Positions 1-8,836 of a stretch of 64,000 nucleotides of DNA are shown one piece after another. The number at the start of each line of letters is the position of its first letter. The first letter of the stretch is position 1. The notes under the pieces were generated by a model. The model worked only from the letters and a program-made list of their open reading frames with translations, did not search any database and was not told the origin of the DNA. Origin of the DNA: Prevotella sp. oral taxon 475 (GTDB lineage: Bacteria > Bacteroidota > Bacteroidia > Bacteroidales > Bacteroidaceae); NCBI RefSeq assembly GCF_018127805.1, contig NZ_CP072334.1, forward strand, positions 496,001 through 560,000, written 5' to 3'. A program made the translations under genes and the position numbers.

Positions 1-785
1 AACCCGAAACGGAGACCTACAAGTATGAAAAACCCGCCGGCACACTGCGGCTGATGACCTACAACAGCTACTACTGCAAGAGCAACACAGGCGCACCCGC
101 CTTTACCGACGAGAATACGCGAGCCTTTGGCGAGGTGATTAAGGCCCTGAATCCCGACGTTATCGCCATTCAAGAGCTCGACAGTGCCAGCCGTGAGCGT
201 TTCAAGCGTTATCTTCTGCAAGACATCCAGCGAGTGGCGGGCAGCGACTACGAGATTGTTTTCGGTTCGGCAGCCAAGTACGACGGTGGTAAAATCGGCT
301 GTGGTGTGATGTATAAAAAGAGCTTGCAGCCCAAGTCCATCCGTCAGGTAGAACTTCCTGGCAAAGAGGCGCGCAAGCTGGTTATCATCTCTTTCCCGCA
401 GTTCACCTTCGTTGGCACGCACCTCGACTTAGAGGCGCGCCATCGGCAGAGCAGCATCGACCTGCTGCAACACGAGCTGCCGGCCTATGACACGACTCCC
501 ATCTTCTTTGCAGGCGACCTCAACGATAGTCCCACATGGAAGCCGGAAGACTCTGCTTTCCCCAAGATACAAACGCTTTTCAACATCATCAGTGCCACGA
601 CGGGCAGTCTTCCCGGTCAGCCCAACGTCACGATCGACTACGTATTGGTGGACAAAAAGCACGCCTCGCAGGTGGAAGTGAAGCAGACCAGCGTCGTATC
701 GAAACTTCAGATCGATGGCACAACGAAAGACATCTCCACCGTTTCCGACCATTATCCCGTCTTTGTAGATGTCAAGTTGAAGTAG
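1..785 (+). CDS. Endonuclease/exonuclease/phosphatase family protein, 5' end cut off by the window
   Basis: The reading frame is open from base 3 to the stop at 783-785, so the gene starts left of the window. The ATG at base 54 (LRLMTYN) lies inside the first conserved strand and is not the start. EEP-fold landmarks appear in order: LRLMTYN (Asn), IAIQELDS (metal-binding Glu), GTHLDLEARHRQ, FFAGDLND (Asp and Asn), TIDYVLVD and the C-terminal SDHYPVFVDV (Asp-His). These make a metal-dependent phosphodiesterase or phosphatase active site. The family includes DNases, sphingomyelinases and sugar or lipid phosphatases, and the substrate cannot be told here. Members of this length in Bacteroidetes are usually secreted, but the signal peptide would lie outside the window. 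A second EEP protein is at 59285. Confidence 0.85.
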   Translation, partial: PETETYKYEKPAGTLRLMTYNSYYCKSNTGAPAFTDENTRAFGEVIKALNPDVIAIQELDSASRERFKRYLLQDIQRVAGSDYEIVFGSAAKYDGGKIGCGVMYKKSLQPKSIRQVELPGKEARKLVIISFPQFTFVGTHLDLEARHRQSSIDLLQHELPAYDTTPIFFAGDLNDSPTWKPEDSAFPKIQTLFNIISATTGSLPGQPNVTIDYVLVDKKHASQVEVKQTSVVSKLQIDGTTKDISTVSDHYPVFVDVKLK

Positions 786-815
786 TTGTACGTCGACAAG
801 TTGACACCTCATTTT

Positions 816-900
816 TCAAAAGATAAGCTTTTGACCTTCAAAACATGGTCTTTTGACTGTCAAAACACGGTCTTTTGACCTTCAAAAGATAAGCTTTTGC
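816..900. repeat. Array of four 22-bp repeats, CAAAA...CTTTTG theme
   Basis: The motif CTTTTG recurs at 828, 850, 872 and 894, exactly 22 bp apart. Each unit is dyad-like: CAAAA on the left, CTTTTG on the right. The first and last units (from 817 and 883) contain CAAAAGATAAGCTTTTG. The two inner units carry CAAAACAYGGTCTTTTG instead. The array lies between the EEP gene and the glycosidase fusion. The ends resemble the AAAAGCTAAG arrays at 46678, 52565 and 56907. Confidence 0.85.
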
Positions 901-965
901 AAGGCGATGTTTTATTGATAGCGTAAGTATCGTTCAATCAGCAATTTACAAATATATTTCTCACG

Positions 966-3900
966 ATGATTCGACACACGGTTTTTCGTCTTCTCTTCCT
1001 CGTTTTGTGCTGCGCATTCGGTGCCCCTGCACATGCCGATCGCTTCGATGGCGTGCGGCAGTTGTTGGCCCGTCGGTTCCCATCGCTGCGCGATAAAGTG
1101 ACGTTCGGCGAGCTGTCTAGCTCAGGAAAAGAAGCCTTCTCGATGAAGACGCAGAACGGGCGTCTTCTCATCCGGGCCAATTCGGCCTCTGCCGCAGCCG
1201 TGGGGCTCAATCATTATCTCAACCACTTCTGCCACGCCAGTCTGTCTCACAATGCCGACAATCTGCCCGCCACGTTGCGCATCGTGCCCATACAGGGTGA
1301 AGTGCGAGTGGAAACGGCGTTCCGCTATCGCTATGCACTCAACTATTGCACCTATAATTACACCTATTCTTTTTACAACTGGGCCGACTTCGAACGAGAA
1401 ATCGACTGGATGGCCCTTAACGGCATCAACCTGATGTTGGCCCCGATGGGGATGGAAAAAGTGTGGGCCGAGACGCTGCGGCAGCTTGGATTCAGTGAGA
1501 AAGACATAGCGCGATTCATCCCCGGGCCCGGTTATACGGCGTGGTGGCTCATGGGCAACCTCGAAGGATGGGGCGGACCGATGAGTCAACCCTTGATAGA
1601 GGCGCGCTATCGGTTGCAGAAAAAGATGCTGGCTCGCATGCGTTCGTTGGGCATCGAGCCCGTTGTGCAGGGCTTTCCGGGGCTTGTGCCCACGTTTTTC
1701 AAGGAAAAATATCCGCGGGCCAGGCTCATTCCGCAGGGCAAGTGGGGCAGTTTCGACCGTCCGTCGGTGCTATTGCCCGGCGATACGCTCTATCATCGGG
1801 TAGCAAAAGCCTATTATGAAAGCCTCATCAAGTGCTACGGTCGCCACTTCGAGTTCCTTGGCGGCGACCTCTTTCACGAAGGCGGCAACACCACCGGCGT
1901 CGATGTAGCACGCACGGCGGCAGAGGTTCAACGCACCATGCTCTCCTATTTTCCCCGCGCCAAATGGGTATTGCAAGGCTGGAACAAAAATCCCTCGCCG
2001 CAGTTGCTCTCAGGACTCGACAAGCAACACGTGCTCTTGGTGAACCTCAGCGGCGAGATTGCCGCCTCGTGGGAAAGCTCGGGTGAGTTTGGCGGTACAC
2101 CTTGGTTGTGGGGAAGCGTGAATCACTTTGGCGGAAAAACCGATATGGGCGGTCAGTTGCCCGTCCTCATTGGCGAGCCACACCGTGCTTGGGCGCAGAC
2201 AAAAGGGCATGCGATGCAGGGAATCGGCATTCTGCCCGAAGGAATCACGAGCAATCCCGTGGTCTACGACCTGGCTCTGAAAACCGCCTGGTACCCTTCT
2301 TCTCCTGATTTGGACACGATGCTGCGAGCTTACATCGGCTATCGCTACGGGCACAGCAGCGAAACGCTCTTCCAGGCCTGGCGCATCTTGGCCCGTTCGG
2401 TCTATGGCGAGTTCAAAATCAAGGGCGAAGGCACGTTCGAGTCGATCTTTTGTGCCCGTCCCGGGCTACAGGTCACCAGCGTATCCACCTGGGGTCCCAA
2501 GCAAATGCAGTACAACCCGGCGGAGTTGAACAAGGCTTTGGGGCTCTTCCGCAAGGCAGCCGACGAATATATGGGCAGCGAAACCTATCGATACGACCTC
2601 GTAGACCTGGCCCGACAGGTAATGGCCAATCATGCTCGCAGCGTGTATGCCGCGGCCATGCAGGCCTATCGCGAGAAGAACCGAGACGTCTTGCTGCAGA
2701 AGGGCGAACAGTTTATCGCCTTGTTGCAGCTGCAAGACAGCTTGTTGCAAACCAATCGACACTTCCTTCTGGGGTCTTGGCTCAAGCAGGCCTCTCATTA
2801 TGGCGTTACATCTGCCGACCGTCAGCAGGCTTTGCATAATGCCAAGATGCTCATCACCTACTGGGGGCCCGACGACCCCTCGACGCGTGTGCATGATTAT
2901 GCCAACAAGGAGTGGGCCGGACTGCTGAAAACCTATTATCTACCGCGCTGGCGGGTGTTCTTCGATGCGCTCTATCAAACGGTGGAAACGGGCAACGTGC
3001 CCACTATCGACTTCTTTGCGATGGAGAAAAAATGGACGCAGGAAGAACAAAATGCTCCCACCGAGCCTGCGGGAGATGCTCTTGCTATGGTGGATAAGGT
3101 GCTTGCCTCTGTTGTTCGGCCCTATCAGAACGCGGCTCTCGACATCTCGCTCCGGGTGAACGATCTGCTCAGCCGGATGACTCTCGACGAAAAACTGGCC
3201 CAGATGCGGCATATCCACTTCAAACACTATAACACCGAGGGGCATGTCGACCTGCAAAAGCTGCGCAACAACCATACCGGCGGGATGAGTTTCGGCTGTT
3301 TCGAGGCTTTCCCCTACAGTTCTTCGCAATATCTGCGTGCTGCCACCACCATTCAACGCGAAGCCATCGACAGTTCGCGGTTGGGTATTCCCGTCATTCC
3401 CGTTATCGAAGGCATACACGGTGTGGTGCAAGACGGCTGCACCATCTTCCCCCAAGCCATTGCACAGGCAGCCACCTTCCATCCGCAATTGGTGTTCGGC
3501 ATGGCCCGTCACATTGCTGCGGAGATGCGCGCCATCGGTGCCCGGCAGGTGTTAGCTCCCGACTTGGACATCGCTCGTGAGCTGCGGTGGGGCAGAGTGG
3601 AAGAAACCTTCGGCGAAGATCCTTACCTCATCTCGCAAATGGCTTGTAGTTATGCGCAAGGCATACAGAGCCAGGGCGGAATTCCTACGCTCAAACACTT
3701 CGTGGGGCATGGAACGCCGCAGGGCGGACTGAACTTGGCCTCGGTGAAAGGTGGTCGGCGAGAACTGATGGATCTCTATGCGCGACCCTTCGAATACGTG
3801 ATTCGGAGAACGAAACCCGGGTCGGTGATGAACTGTTACAGTTCGTACGACAACGAAGCCATCACCGCCTCGCCCTATTTCTTGCGAACGTTGCTGCGAG

Positions 3901-5630
3901 ACAGTTTGAAATTTCGCGGCTATATCTATTCAGACTGGGGCTCTGTACCCATGCTTCGCTACTTCCATCATACTGCCGAGAGCGAAGAAGAGGCTGCCAG
4001 GCAGGCCATTCAGGCCGGGGTAGACTTGGAAGCGGGGAGCGATTATTACCGAACGGCCCGCTCGCAGATCGCCGCCGGTAGACTGAGCGAGGCTCTTATC
4101 GACAGTGCTGCGGCGCATGTGCTCACGGCTAAGTTTGCTGCTGGGCTTTTCGACGAGGCGCTCGACGACACTTTGCATTGGCGGAAGAACATTCACACGC
4201 CCGAAGCCATTGCCACGGCGAAGCAGTTGGCCGACGAGAGCATCGTGATGTTGGAGAACCGAAATGGGCTGTTGCCCTTAGACGTGGCCCGTCTGCGGTC
4301 GATTGCCGTCGTTGGGCCCAATGCGGCGCAGGTGCAGTTTGGAGATTACTCGTGGACGGCCGACAATCGGCACGGCATCACGCCGCTCGAGGGCATCCGC
4401 CGATGGGTGGGCCAGCGCGTGAAGGTGAACTATGCACGGGGCTGCGACTACTATTCGCAAAATGCCGACTCGATTTCTGCCGCTGTGAGAGCTGCCGCTG
4501 CCAGCGATCTCACTGTCGTGGTGGTGGGAACACAGAGCATGCTGCTGGCCAGAGCCTCGCAACCCTCTACCAGCGGCGAGGGTTATGACCTCTCTGAACT
4601 CACGCTGCCTGGCGTTCAGCAACAACTCATCGACAGCATAGCCGCCACTGGGAAACCTTTCGTGGTGGTATTGGTAACGGGAAGACCGCTCATCGTAGAG
4701 CCTTTCCGGCATGTGGCCGGTGCATTGCTGGTGCAATGGTATGGCGGCGAACAGGCCGGAGCGGCCTTGGCAGAGGTTCTCTTCGGGCAGATAGCCCCCT
4801 CGGGTCGGCTGCCGGTCTCGTTTCCCAAGAGTGTAGGTCAGTTGCCGGTGTTCTACAACTATCTGCCCACCGACAAAGGCTATTATAATAAGAAAGGAAC
4901 GCGTGAGGTTCCGGGGCGCGATTACGTCTTTTCCGATCCTTATGCGGCTTATCCCTTCGGTCATGGCTTGACCTATACCACCTTTTCTTATCGCCGCCCG
5001 TCGTTGTCGGATCGGCATGTCACCGAGAAAGACACGGTGGAGGTGTGCTTCTTCGTGAAGAACACAGGTCGGCGCGCTGGGAAAGAGGTGGTGCAGCTCT
5101 ATGTACGCGATATGAAAAGTTCGGTAGCCACGCCCGTGAAGCAGCTCTTCGGCTTCGAGAAAATCAGTCTGCAACCAGGAGAAGAGCGGCAGCTGAGGTT
5201 CCGTCTTCCCGTGTGCGACCTCTATCTGCACAACCAACGCATGGAGCGAGTGGTAGAACCGGGCGACTTCGAATTGCAAATCGGAGCCTCGTCGGCCGAC
5301 ATCCGTCTGCGAGATACGTTGCGCGTGTTGGGTAAGGAGACCTCGGATGCCGAACGAACGGCAGCTGTCAACACAACAAACGTGACGAAACCGACGGGGC
5401 GGATGCTGCAGATCCGCGGTTGTGTGCGCAATGTTCAGGCTTTCCCAATGGCCCATGTGCGCGTTCAGGCGGGGTCGAATGTGACTTATACCCAACAGAA
5501 CGGCGAATATCGTATTGCGGCTGCAGTGGGCCAGCGTTTGCAATTTGTCTTGAAAGGCTATCGAACGGAGACGCTGACCGTGCGCGAGGGGGGCATCTTC
5601 GACGTGGAACTCACCGCCGAAACGCCTTGA
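966..5630 (+). CDS. GH89 alpha-N-acetylglucosaminidase fused to a GH3 glycosidase, with FnIII-like and CarboxypepD_reg-like C-terminus
   Basis: This is a 1554-residue secreted protein with a signal peptide (MIRHTVFRLLFLVLCC, then APAHA). Residues about 25-710 match the alpha-N-acetylglucosaminidase (NAGLU) family: the FNWADFEREIDWMALNGIN-type region, GGDLFHEGG with candidate catalytic Glu305, and GILPEGIT with candidate catalytic Glu425. From about residue 725 (DLLSRMTLDEKLAQM) a complete GH3 enzyme follows: VIEGIHGVVQDG, LKHFVGHG, and SDWGS with nucleophile Asp990, then the GH3 C-terminal domain and a fibronectin-III-like domain near 1355-1450. Residues from about 1478 look like a carboxypeptidase-regulatory-like beta sandwich. 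Each catalytic domain is near the full length of a free-standing enzyme, so this is a genuine fusion. It probably removes alpha-GlcNAc and then a beta-linked sugar from mucin- or glycosaminoglycan-type glycans; the substrate is inferred. The esterase at 5672 follows after 41 bp and is probably in the same operon. Confidence 0.9.
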   Translation: MIRHTVFRLLFLVLCCAFGAPAHADRFDGVRQLLARRFPSLRDKVTFGELSSSGKEAFSMKTQNGRLLIRANSASAAAVGLNHYLNHFCHASLSHNADNLPATLRIVPIQGEVRVETAFRYRYALNYCTYNYTYSFYNWADFEREIDWMALNGINLMLAPMGMEKVWAETLRQLGFSEKDIARFIPGPGYTAWWLMGNLEGWGGPMSQPLIEARYRLQKKMLARMRSLGIEPVVQGFPGLVPTFFKEKYPRARLIPQGKWGSFDRPSVLLPGDTLYHRVAKAYYESLIKCYGRHFEFLGGDLFHEGGNTTGVDVARTAAEVQRTMLSYFPRAKWVLQGWNKNPSPQLLSGLDKQHVLLVNLSGEIAASWESSGEFGGTPWLWGSVNHFGGKTDMGGQLPVLIGEPHRAWAQTKGHAMQGIGILPEGITSNPVVYDLALKTAWYPSSPDLDTMLRAYIGYRYGHSSETLFQAWRILARSVYGEFKIKGEGTFESIFCARPGLQVTSVSTWGPKQMQYNPAELNKALGLFRKAADEYMGSETYRYDLVDLARQVMANHARSVYAAAMQAYREKNRDVLLQKGEQFIALLQLQDSLLQTNRHFLLGSWLKQASHYGVTSADRQQALHNAKMLITYWGPDDPSTRVHDYANKEWAGLLKTYYLPRWRVFFDALYQTVETGNVPTIDFFAMEKKWTQEEQNAPTEPAGDALAMVDKVLASVVRPYQNAALDISLRVNDLLSRMTLDEKLAQMRHIHFKHYNTEGHVDLQKLRNNHTGGMSFGCFEAFPYSSSQYLRAATTIQREAIDSSRLGIPVIPVIEGIHGVVQDGCTIFPQAIAQAATFHPQLVFGMARHIAAEMRAIGARQVLAPDLDIARELRWGRVEETFGEDPYLISQMACSYAQGIQSQGGIPTLKHFVGHGTPQGGLNLASVKGGRRELMDLYARPFEYVIRRTKPGSVMNCYSSYDNEAITASPYFLRTLLRDSLKFRGYIYSDWGSVPMLRYFHHTAESEEEAARQAIQAGVDLEAGSDYYRTARSQIAAGRLSEALIDSAAAHVLTAKFAAGLFDEALDDTLHWRKNIHTPEAIATAKQLADESIVMLENRNGLLPLDVARLRSIAVVGPNAAQVQFGDYSWTADNRHGITPLEGIRRWVGQRVKVNYARGCDYYSQNADSISAAVRAAAASDLTVVVVGTQSMLLARASQPSTSGEGYDLSELTLPGVQQQLIDSIAATGKPFVVVLVTGRPLIVEPFRHVAGALLVQWYGGEQAGAALAEVLFGQIAPSGRLPVSFPKSVGQLPVFYNYLPTDKGYYNKKGTREVPGRDYVFSDPYAAYPFGHGLTYTTFSYRRPSLSDRHVTEKDTVEVCFFVKNTGRRAGKEVVQLYVRDMKSSVATPVKQLFGFEKISLQPGEERQLRFRLPVCDLYLHNQRMERVVEPGDFELQIGASSADIRLRDTLRVLGKETSDAERTAAVNTTNVTKPTGRMLQIRGCVRNVQAFPMAHVRVQAGSNVTYTQQNGEYRIAAAVGQRLQFVLKGYRTETLTVREGGIFDVELTAETP

Positions 5631-5671
5631 TGCTTCTTTGCTGAACCCAACCCAACGGAACGCTACGAACG

Positions 5672-7069
5672 ATGAACAAGAGACTTTTTATTCTATGTTG
5701 GCTCTTTGCCTGTGGGCTGTCTGCTGCGGCCCAGGGGCAAAGAGCCTTTCGCCTTTTCTATGCTGATAGCGGAAAGATGCGTCTCATGGCGACTCTTCCT
5801 GCGTATCCCACGGGTCGGGCCGTGCTCTATTGTCCCGGAACGGCCCGACCAGGAGAAACTGAGAACGTATGCAACGAGCGGGCTGATTTCTTCGCTCGCC
5901 TCGGCATGGCCTGCTTCCAACTCTTCTATCGTAGGCCCGATGCTACGGCAGAGGCTTTTGTCGATGATGCCCAACAGGCTATGCGGCTCATCCGAGACAG
6001 TGCGCAGGCATGGCATCTCAACCCCGACGATATAGGAATGATGGGCGATGGTGCCGGCGGATTTGTGGTGGCGCGGCTCTGCACAGAGAGTCGGTGGGCA
6101 GAACGCCCCGATTTTGCCATCCTGCTTTCGCCCATTCTCTCGATGGATGCTCGCGATCGGGCGCGTCGTGCTGCTCTCAATCCTTTCTGCGACCGAGGAT
6201 TCGACCCCGCTACGCCGCTCAACAATCGACTCCCATTTACGCTTCGGCCTCACCTTACGCCGCCCGCACTCCTCCTCGCCACGATCGACTCTCCGTTTCT
6301 CTCGCCCGTCAACAACGCGCTGGCCTACTATGCTGCGATGCAGAAAGTGGGCAACCGCTGCGCTCTCCACGTCTATGGGCAGGGTTCTGTCAGGCTTTGG
6401 CCTGCCAACGACAACCCGCTGAGCCGCGAAATGCAGCAGACGCTCTCCTCATGGCTTGCCTCGCTGCCCTCGCCACAGCCTGGTGCGGTGCGCGTGGCTT
6501 GCATCGGCAACAGCATCACCGAGGGGATGGGCATCCCGCTGAGCAGCGTCTACGGCTATCCCGCCCGTCTGCAACAGCTCTTGGGGCCGAGATTCTATGT
6601 GCGCAACTTCGGTGTGAGTTCGCGAACGATGCTCAACCTCGGCGATCGACCTTATATGCGTGAGCTGGCTTGGCGCGATGCGCGCGATTTTCGGCCTGAT
6701 GTGGTCATCGTGAAACTGGGTACGAACGATAGTAAGGAGGAGAATTGGCGATATGGAACTCACTTCGAGGCCGATCTCCAGGCGATGGTCGACACGTTGA
6801 AGTCGCTGCCCTCGCATCCGCGAATCGTTCTGGCCACGCCTATTCCTGCTTTCAAACCCACTTGGACCATTAACGACAGTGTGCTCGTTCATGCCATTAC
6901 GCCCGTCATGCGCCGGGTGGCCAAGCGGCGAGGCTGCCTTTTCCTCGACTTGCATCGTCTTTCTGGGCTTACCGAGGGCGATATGCAGGTAGACGGTATT
7001 CATCCCACGGCTTCCGGTGCCGATAAGATCGCACAGGTTGTAGCCTCTTTTATCGTTGACAATTGGTAA
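5672..7069 (+). CDS. Two-domain secreted esterase: alpha/beta-hydrolase-like domain plus SGNH/GDSL hydrolase
   Basis: This 465-residue protein has a signal peptide (LFILCWLFACGLSAAAQ). The first half, to about residue 260, has the layout of a BD-FAE/dienelactone-hydrolase-like fold: AVLYCPGTA, FYRRPDATAEAFVDDA and DIGMMGDGAGG. In active relatives the last motif reads GFSAGG; here Gly127 stands where the nucleophile Ser should be, so this domain may be inactive. The second half is a clear SGNH hydrolase: GNSITEG with Ser281, FGVSS, GTND at 350-353 and DGIHP with Asp441 and His444. SGNH enzymes of this type often remove acetyl groups from glycans. It follows the GH89-GH3 gene by 41 bp, so a deacetylase helping that glycosidase is a reasonable inference. 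Compare the hydrolase at 45664, which keeps its Ser. Confidence 0.85.
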   Translation: MNKRLFILCWLFACGLSAAAQGQRAFRLFYADSGKMRLMATLPAYPTGRAVLYCPGTARPGETENVCNERADFFARLGMACFQLFYRRPDATAEAFVDDAQQAMRLIRDSAQAWHLNPDDIGMMGDGAGGFVVARLCTESRWAERPDFAILLSPILSMDARDRARRAALNPFCDRGFDPATPLNNRLPFTLRPHLTPPALLLATIDSPFLSPVNNALAYYAAMQKVGNRCALHVYGQGSVRLWPANDNPLSREMQQTLSSWLASLPSPQPGAVRVACIGNSITEGMGIPLSSVYGYPARLQQLLGPRFYVRNFGVSSRTMLNLGDRPYMRELAWRDARDFRPDVVIVKLGTNDSKEENWRYGTHFEADLQAMVDTLKSLPSHPRIVLATPIPAFKPTWTINDSVLVHAITPVMRRVAKRRGCLFLDLHRLSGLTEGDMQVDGIHPTASGADKIAQVVASFIVDNW

Positions 7070-7080
7070 TGGACTGTTGG

Positions 7081-7307
7081 AGGTTACTGAACTGTTCAGT
7101 AACGCCACGGAGGCAAAAATGTGGCTACTGAACTGTTCAAAACCACCGCGGAGACAAAAATGATGCTTCTGAACTGTTCAGAACGGCCGCGGAGACAAAA
7201 ATAGTGCTACTGAACTGTTCAAAACCATCGCGGAGAGAAAAATGGTGCTTCTGAACTGTTCAGTAACGCCGCGGAGGCAAAAATGGTGCTACTGAACTGT
7301 TCAGTGG
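7081..7307. repeat. Six 41-bp tandem repeats with ACTGAAC/GTTCAGT palindromes
   Basis: The motif ACTGAACTGTTCA (or TCTGAACTGTTCA) begins at 7086, 7127, 7168, 7209, 7250 and 7291: six units at exactly 41 bp. The core ACTGAACTGTTCAGT is a perfect dyad around one base in the first unit and near-perfect in the others. The rest of each unit is a GC-rich stretch (CCGCGGAGRCAAAAAT). The array fills the gap between the esterase stop and the DJ-1 promoter. Variation between units is mostly outside the core. Confidence 0.93.
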
Positions 7308-7331
7308 CACCTTTTTTTCAGAATAAAACTC

Positions 7332-7339
7332 TACCTTTG
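7332..7339 (+). promoter_or_regulatory. -7 box TACCTTTG upstream of the DJ-1 family gene
   Basis: TACCTTTG fits the Bacteroidetes -7 consensus TAnnTTTG. It lies just after the 41-bp array and 121 bp before the ATG at 7461. A second copy of the surrounding 17 bp (CTTTGCAGAAGATGGAC) is at 7401-7417, nearer the gene but without the TA of the box. Confidence 0.6.
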
Positions 7340-7460
7340 CAGAAGATGGACTGCATTCGGCTATATCCAAGTCTGCTTATATGGCACTCGTTTGCACCAT
7401 CTTTGCAGAAGATGGACAGCACTCGGTCAGTCCACCGTCAATCTAAAAACTTACAGAGAA

Positions 7461-8030
7461 ATGGCAAAGGTATATCAATTCATGGCCGACGGATTCGAAG
7501 ACATTGAGGCGTTGGCTCCCGTAGACATCCTGCGCAGAGGCGGGGTAGAAGTGAACATGGTCAGTGTAACGGGACGCAGGATCGTAGAGTCGGCTCACGG
7601 CGTGGGCGTGCAAGCTGATTGGCTTTTGGAAGAAGCCCGTTTGGACGATGCCGACCTGCTGCTCTTGCCTGGCGGAATGCCCGGAGCCGCTCATCTCAAC
7701 GAGCATGCCGGCGTGCGCGAAGCGCTGCTTCGACAGGCCCACGAGGGTAAGCGCATCGCAGCGATCTGCGCTGCTCCGATGGTGTTAGGCAGTTTGGGAT
7801 TGCTCAAAGGCAGGCGAGCTACGTGTTATCCAGGCTTCGAATCTTATCTCGATGGTGCAGAGTACACCGCCGAACTTGTCACCGTCGACCGCAATATCGT
7901 CACCGCCGAGGGACCGGCCGCCGTTCTACCTTACGCCTATCGATTGCTCGCACTCTTTGTAGGCGAAGAAAAAACACGCGAGATAGAAGACGGCATGCGA
8001 TTCACACACCTCATGGAAGGCTGCCGGTGA
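7461..8030 (+). CDS. DJ-1/PfpI family protein (YajL-like)
   Basis: This 189-residue protein belongs to the DJ-1/ThiJ/PfpI superfamily. The family signature is clear: MAKVYQFMADGFEDIEALA at the N-terminus with the conserved Glu, DADLLLLPGGMPGA, and AAICAAPMVLG holding the reactive Cys103 at the nucleophile elbow. Members act in protein or nucleotide deglycation, oxidative-stress defence or chaperoning; the exact reaction is not fixed by sequence. I chose the ATG at 7461 because the family starts at this point; the longer frame upstream (from 7392) runs through the duplicated promoter segment. ispD starts 33 bp downstream on the same strand, so the two are probably co-transcribed. Confidence 0.9.
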   Translation: MAKVYQFMADGFEDIEALAPVDILRRGGVEVNMVSVTGRRIVESAHGVGVQADWLLEEARLDDADLLLLPGGMPGAAHLNEHAGVREALLRQAHEGKRIAAICAAPMVLGSLGLLKGRRATCYPGFESYLDGAEYTAELVTVDRNIVTAEGPAAVLPYAYRLLALFVGEEKTREIEDGMRFTHLMEGCR

Positions 8031-8063
8031 GCAAAGGCCTATGCATAAAAATAAAAAGGAGAG

Positions 8064-8744
8064 ATGGACTACGCAATCATTGTAGCAGGCGGAAAGGGCC
8101 TGCGGATGGGAGCAGACGTGCCGAAGCAGTTCTTGCCCTTAGGCGGACTGCCGGTGTTGATGCGAACGATAGAATGTTTCCGGCAGTACAGCTCGGCGTT
8201 GCAGCTCGTGCTGGTTCTGCCTGCAGAGCAACAGATGTATTGGCAACAACTATGTTGCGAGCATCGATTCGAGGTGCCCTGCCAACTGGTTGAGGGCGGA
8301 CCAACGCGATTCCACTCTGTGAAGAACGCCTTGGCGGCCATTCCTCCGTCGGAAACCGGCTTTGTTGCGGTGCACGATGGCGTCCGACCGTTCCCCTCGC
8401 TCCAAGTCATTCGTCGCTGCTTCGACGTCGTCCGCGAAGCAAAGGCCGTCGTCCCAGTGACAGAGGTTGTGGAGACATTGCGCCGCATCGAGGCCGACGG
8501 AACCAGTACCACCGTCCCACGCGAATTCTATCGGAGTGTGCAGACGCCGCAGACGTTCCATCTTCCGTTGCTTCGCCGCGCCTACGAGCAGCTCTATCGT
8601 CCCTCCTTCACCGATGATGCCTCGGTGGTAGAATCGCTCGGCCATCGCATCACGCTCGTGGAAGGAAACCGCGAAAACATCAAAATCACCACCCCCCTCG
8701 ACCTCAAGGTGGGGGAAGAAATTCTGAAAGAGTTGACACGCTAA
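8064..8744 (+). CDS. ispD: 2-C-methyl-D-erythritol 4-phosphate cytidylyltransferase
   Basis: IspD transfers CMP from CTP to methylerythritol phosphate, the third step of the MEP isoprenoid pathway, in the cytoplasm. The 226-residue length is normal. The nucleotide-binding start IIVAGGKGLRMG is present, with the Lys of PKQFLPL, the family motif VAVHDGVRPFPS, and a C-terminal TDDASVVESLGHRITLVEGNRENIK-type region (TDDAS, GNRENIKIT). Its presence shows the MEP route is used, which bears on the DXS-like gene at 40283. It sits between the DJ-1 gene (33 bp upstream) and recG (92 bp downstream), all on the same strand. Confidence 0.95.
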   Translation: MDYAIIVAGGKGLRMGADVPKQFLPLGGLPVLMRTIECFRQYSSALQLVLVLPAEQQMYWQQLCCEHRFEVPCQLVEGGPTRFHSVKNALAAIPPSETGFVAVHDGVRPFPSLQVIRRCFDVVREAKAVVPVTEVVETLRRIEADGTSTTVPREFYRSVQTPQTFHLPLLRRAYEQLYRPSFTDDASVVESLGHRITLVEGNRENIKITTPLDLKVGEEILKELTR

Positions 8745-8836
8745 CAAATGGACGAATTGAAAGGGGTATCTCCTTGTCAACTCATCCACTTATGAGCTAA
8801 AACAGTAGATCTCTTGTTAACTCGTTCGCTAAGACA

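Noticed and set aside
4278..5543. 421-codon open frame opposite the GH3 part
   Set aside because: It lies wholly inside a conserved gene, shows no domain and results from codon bias of the true strand.
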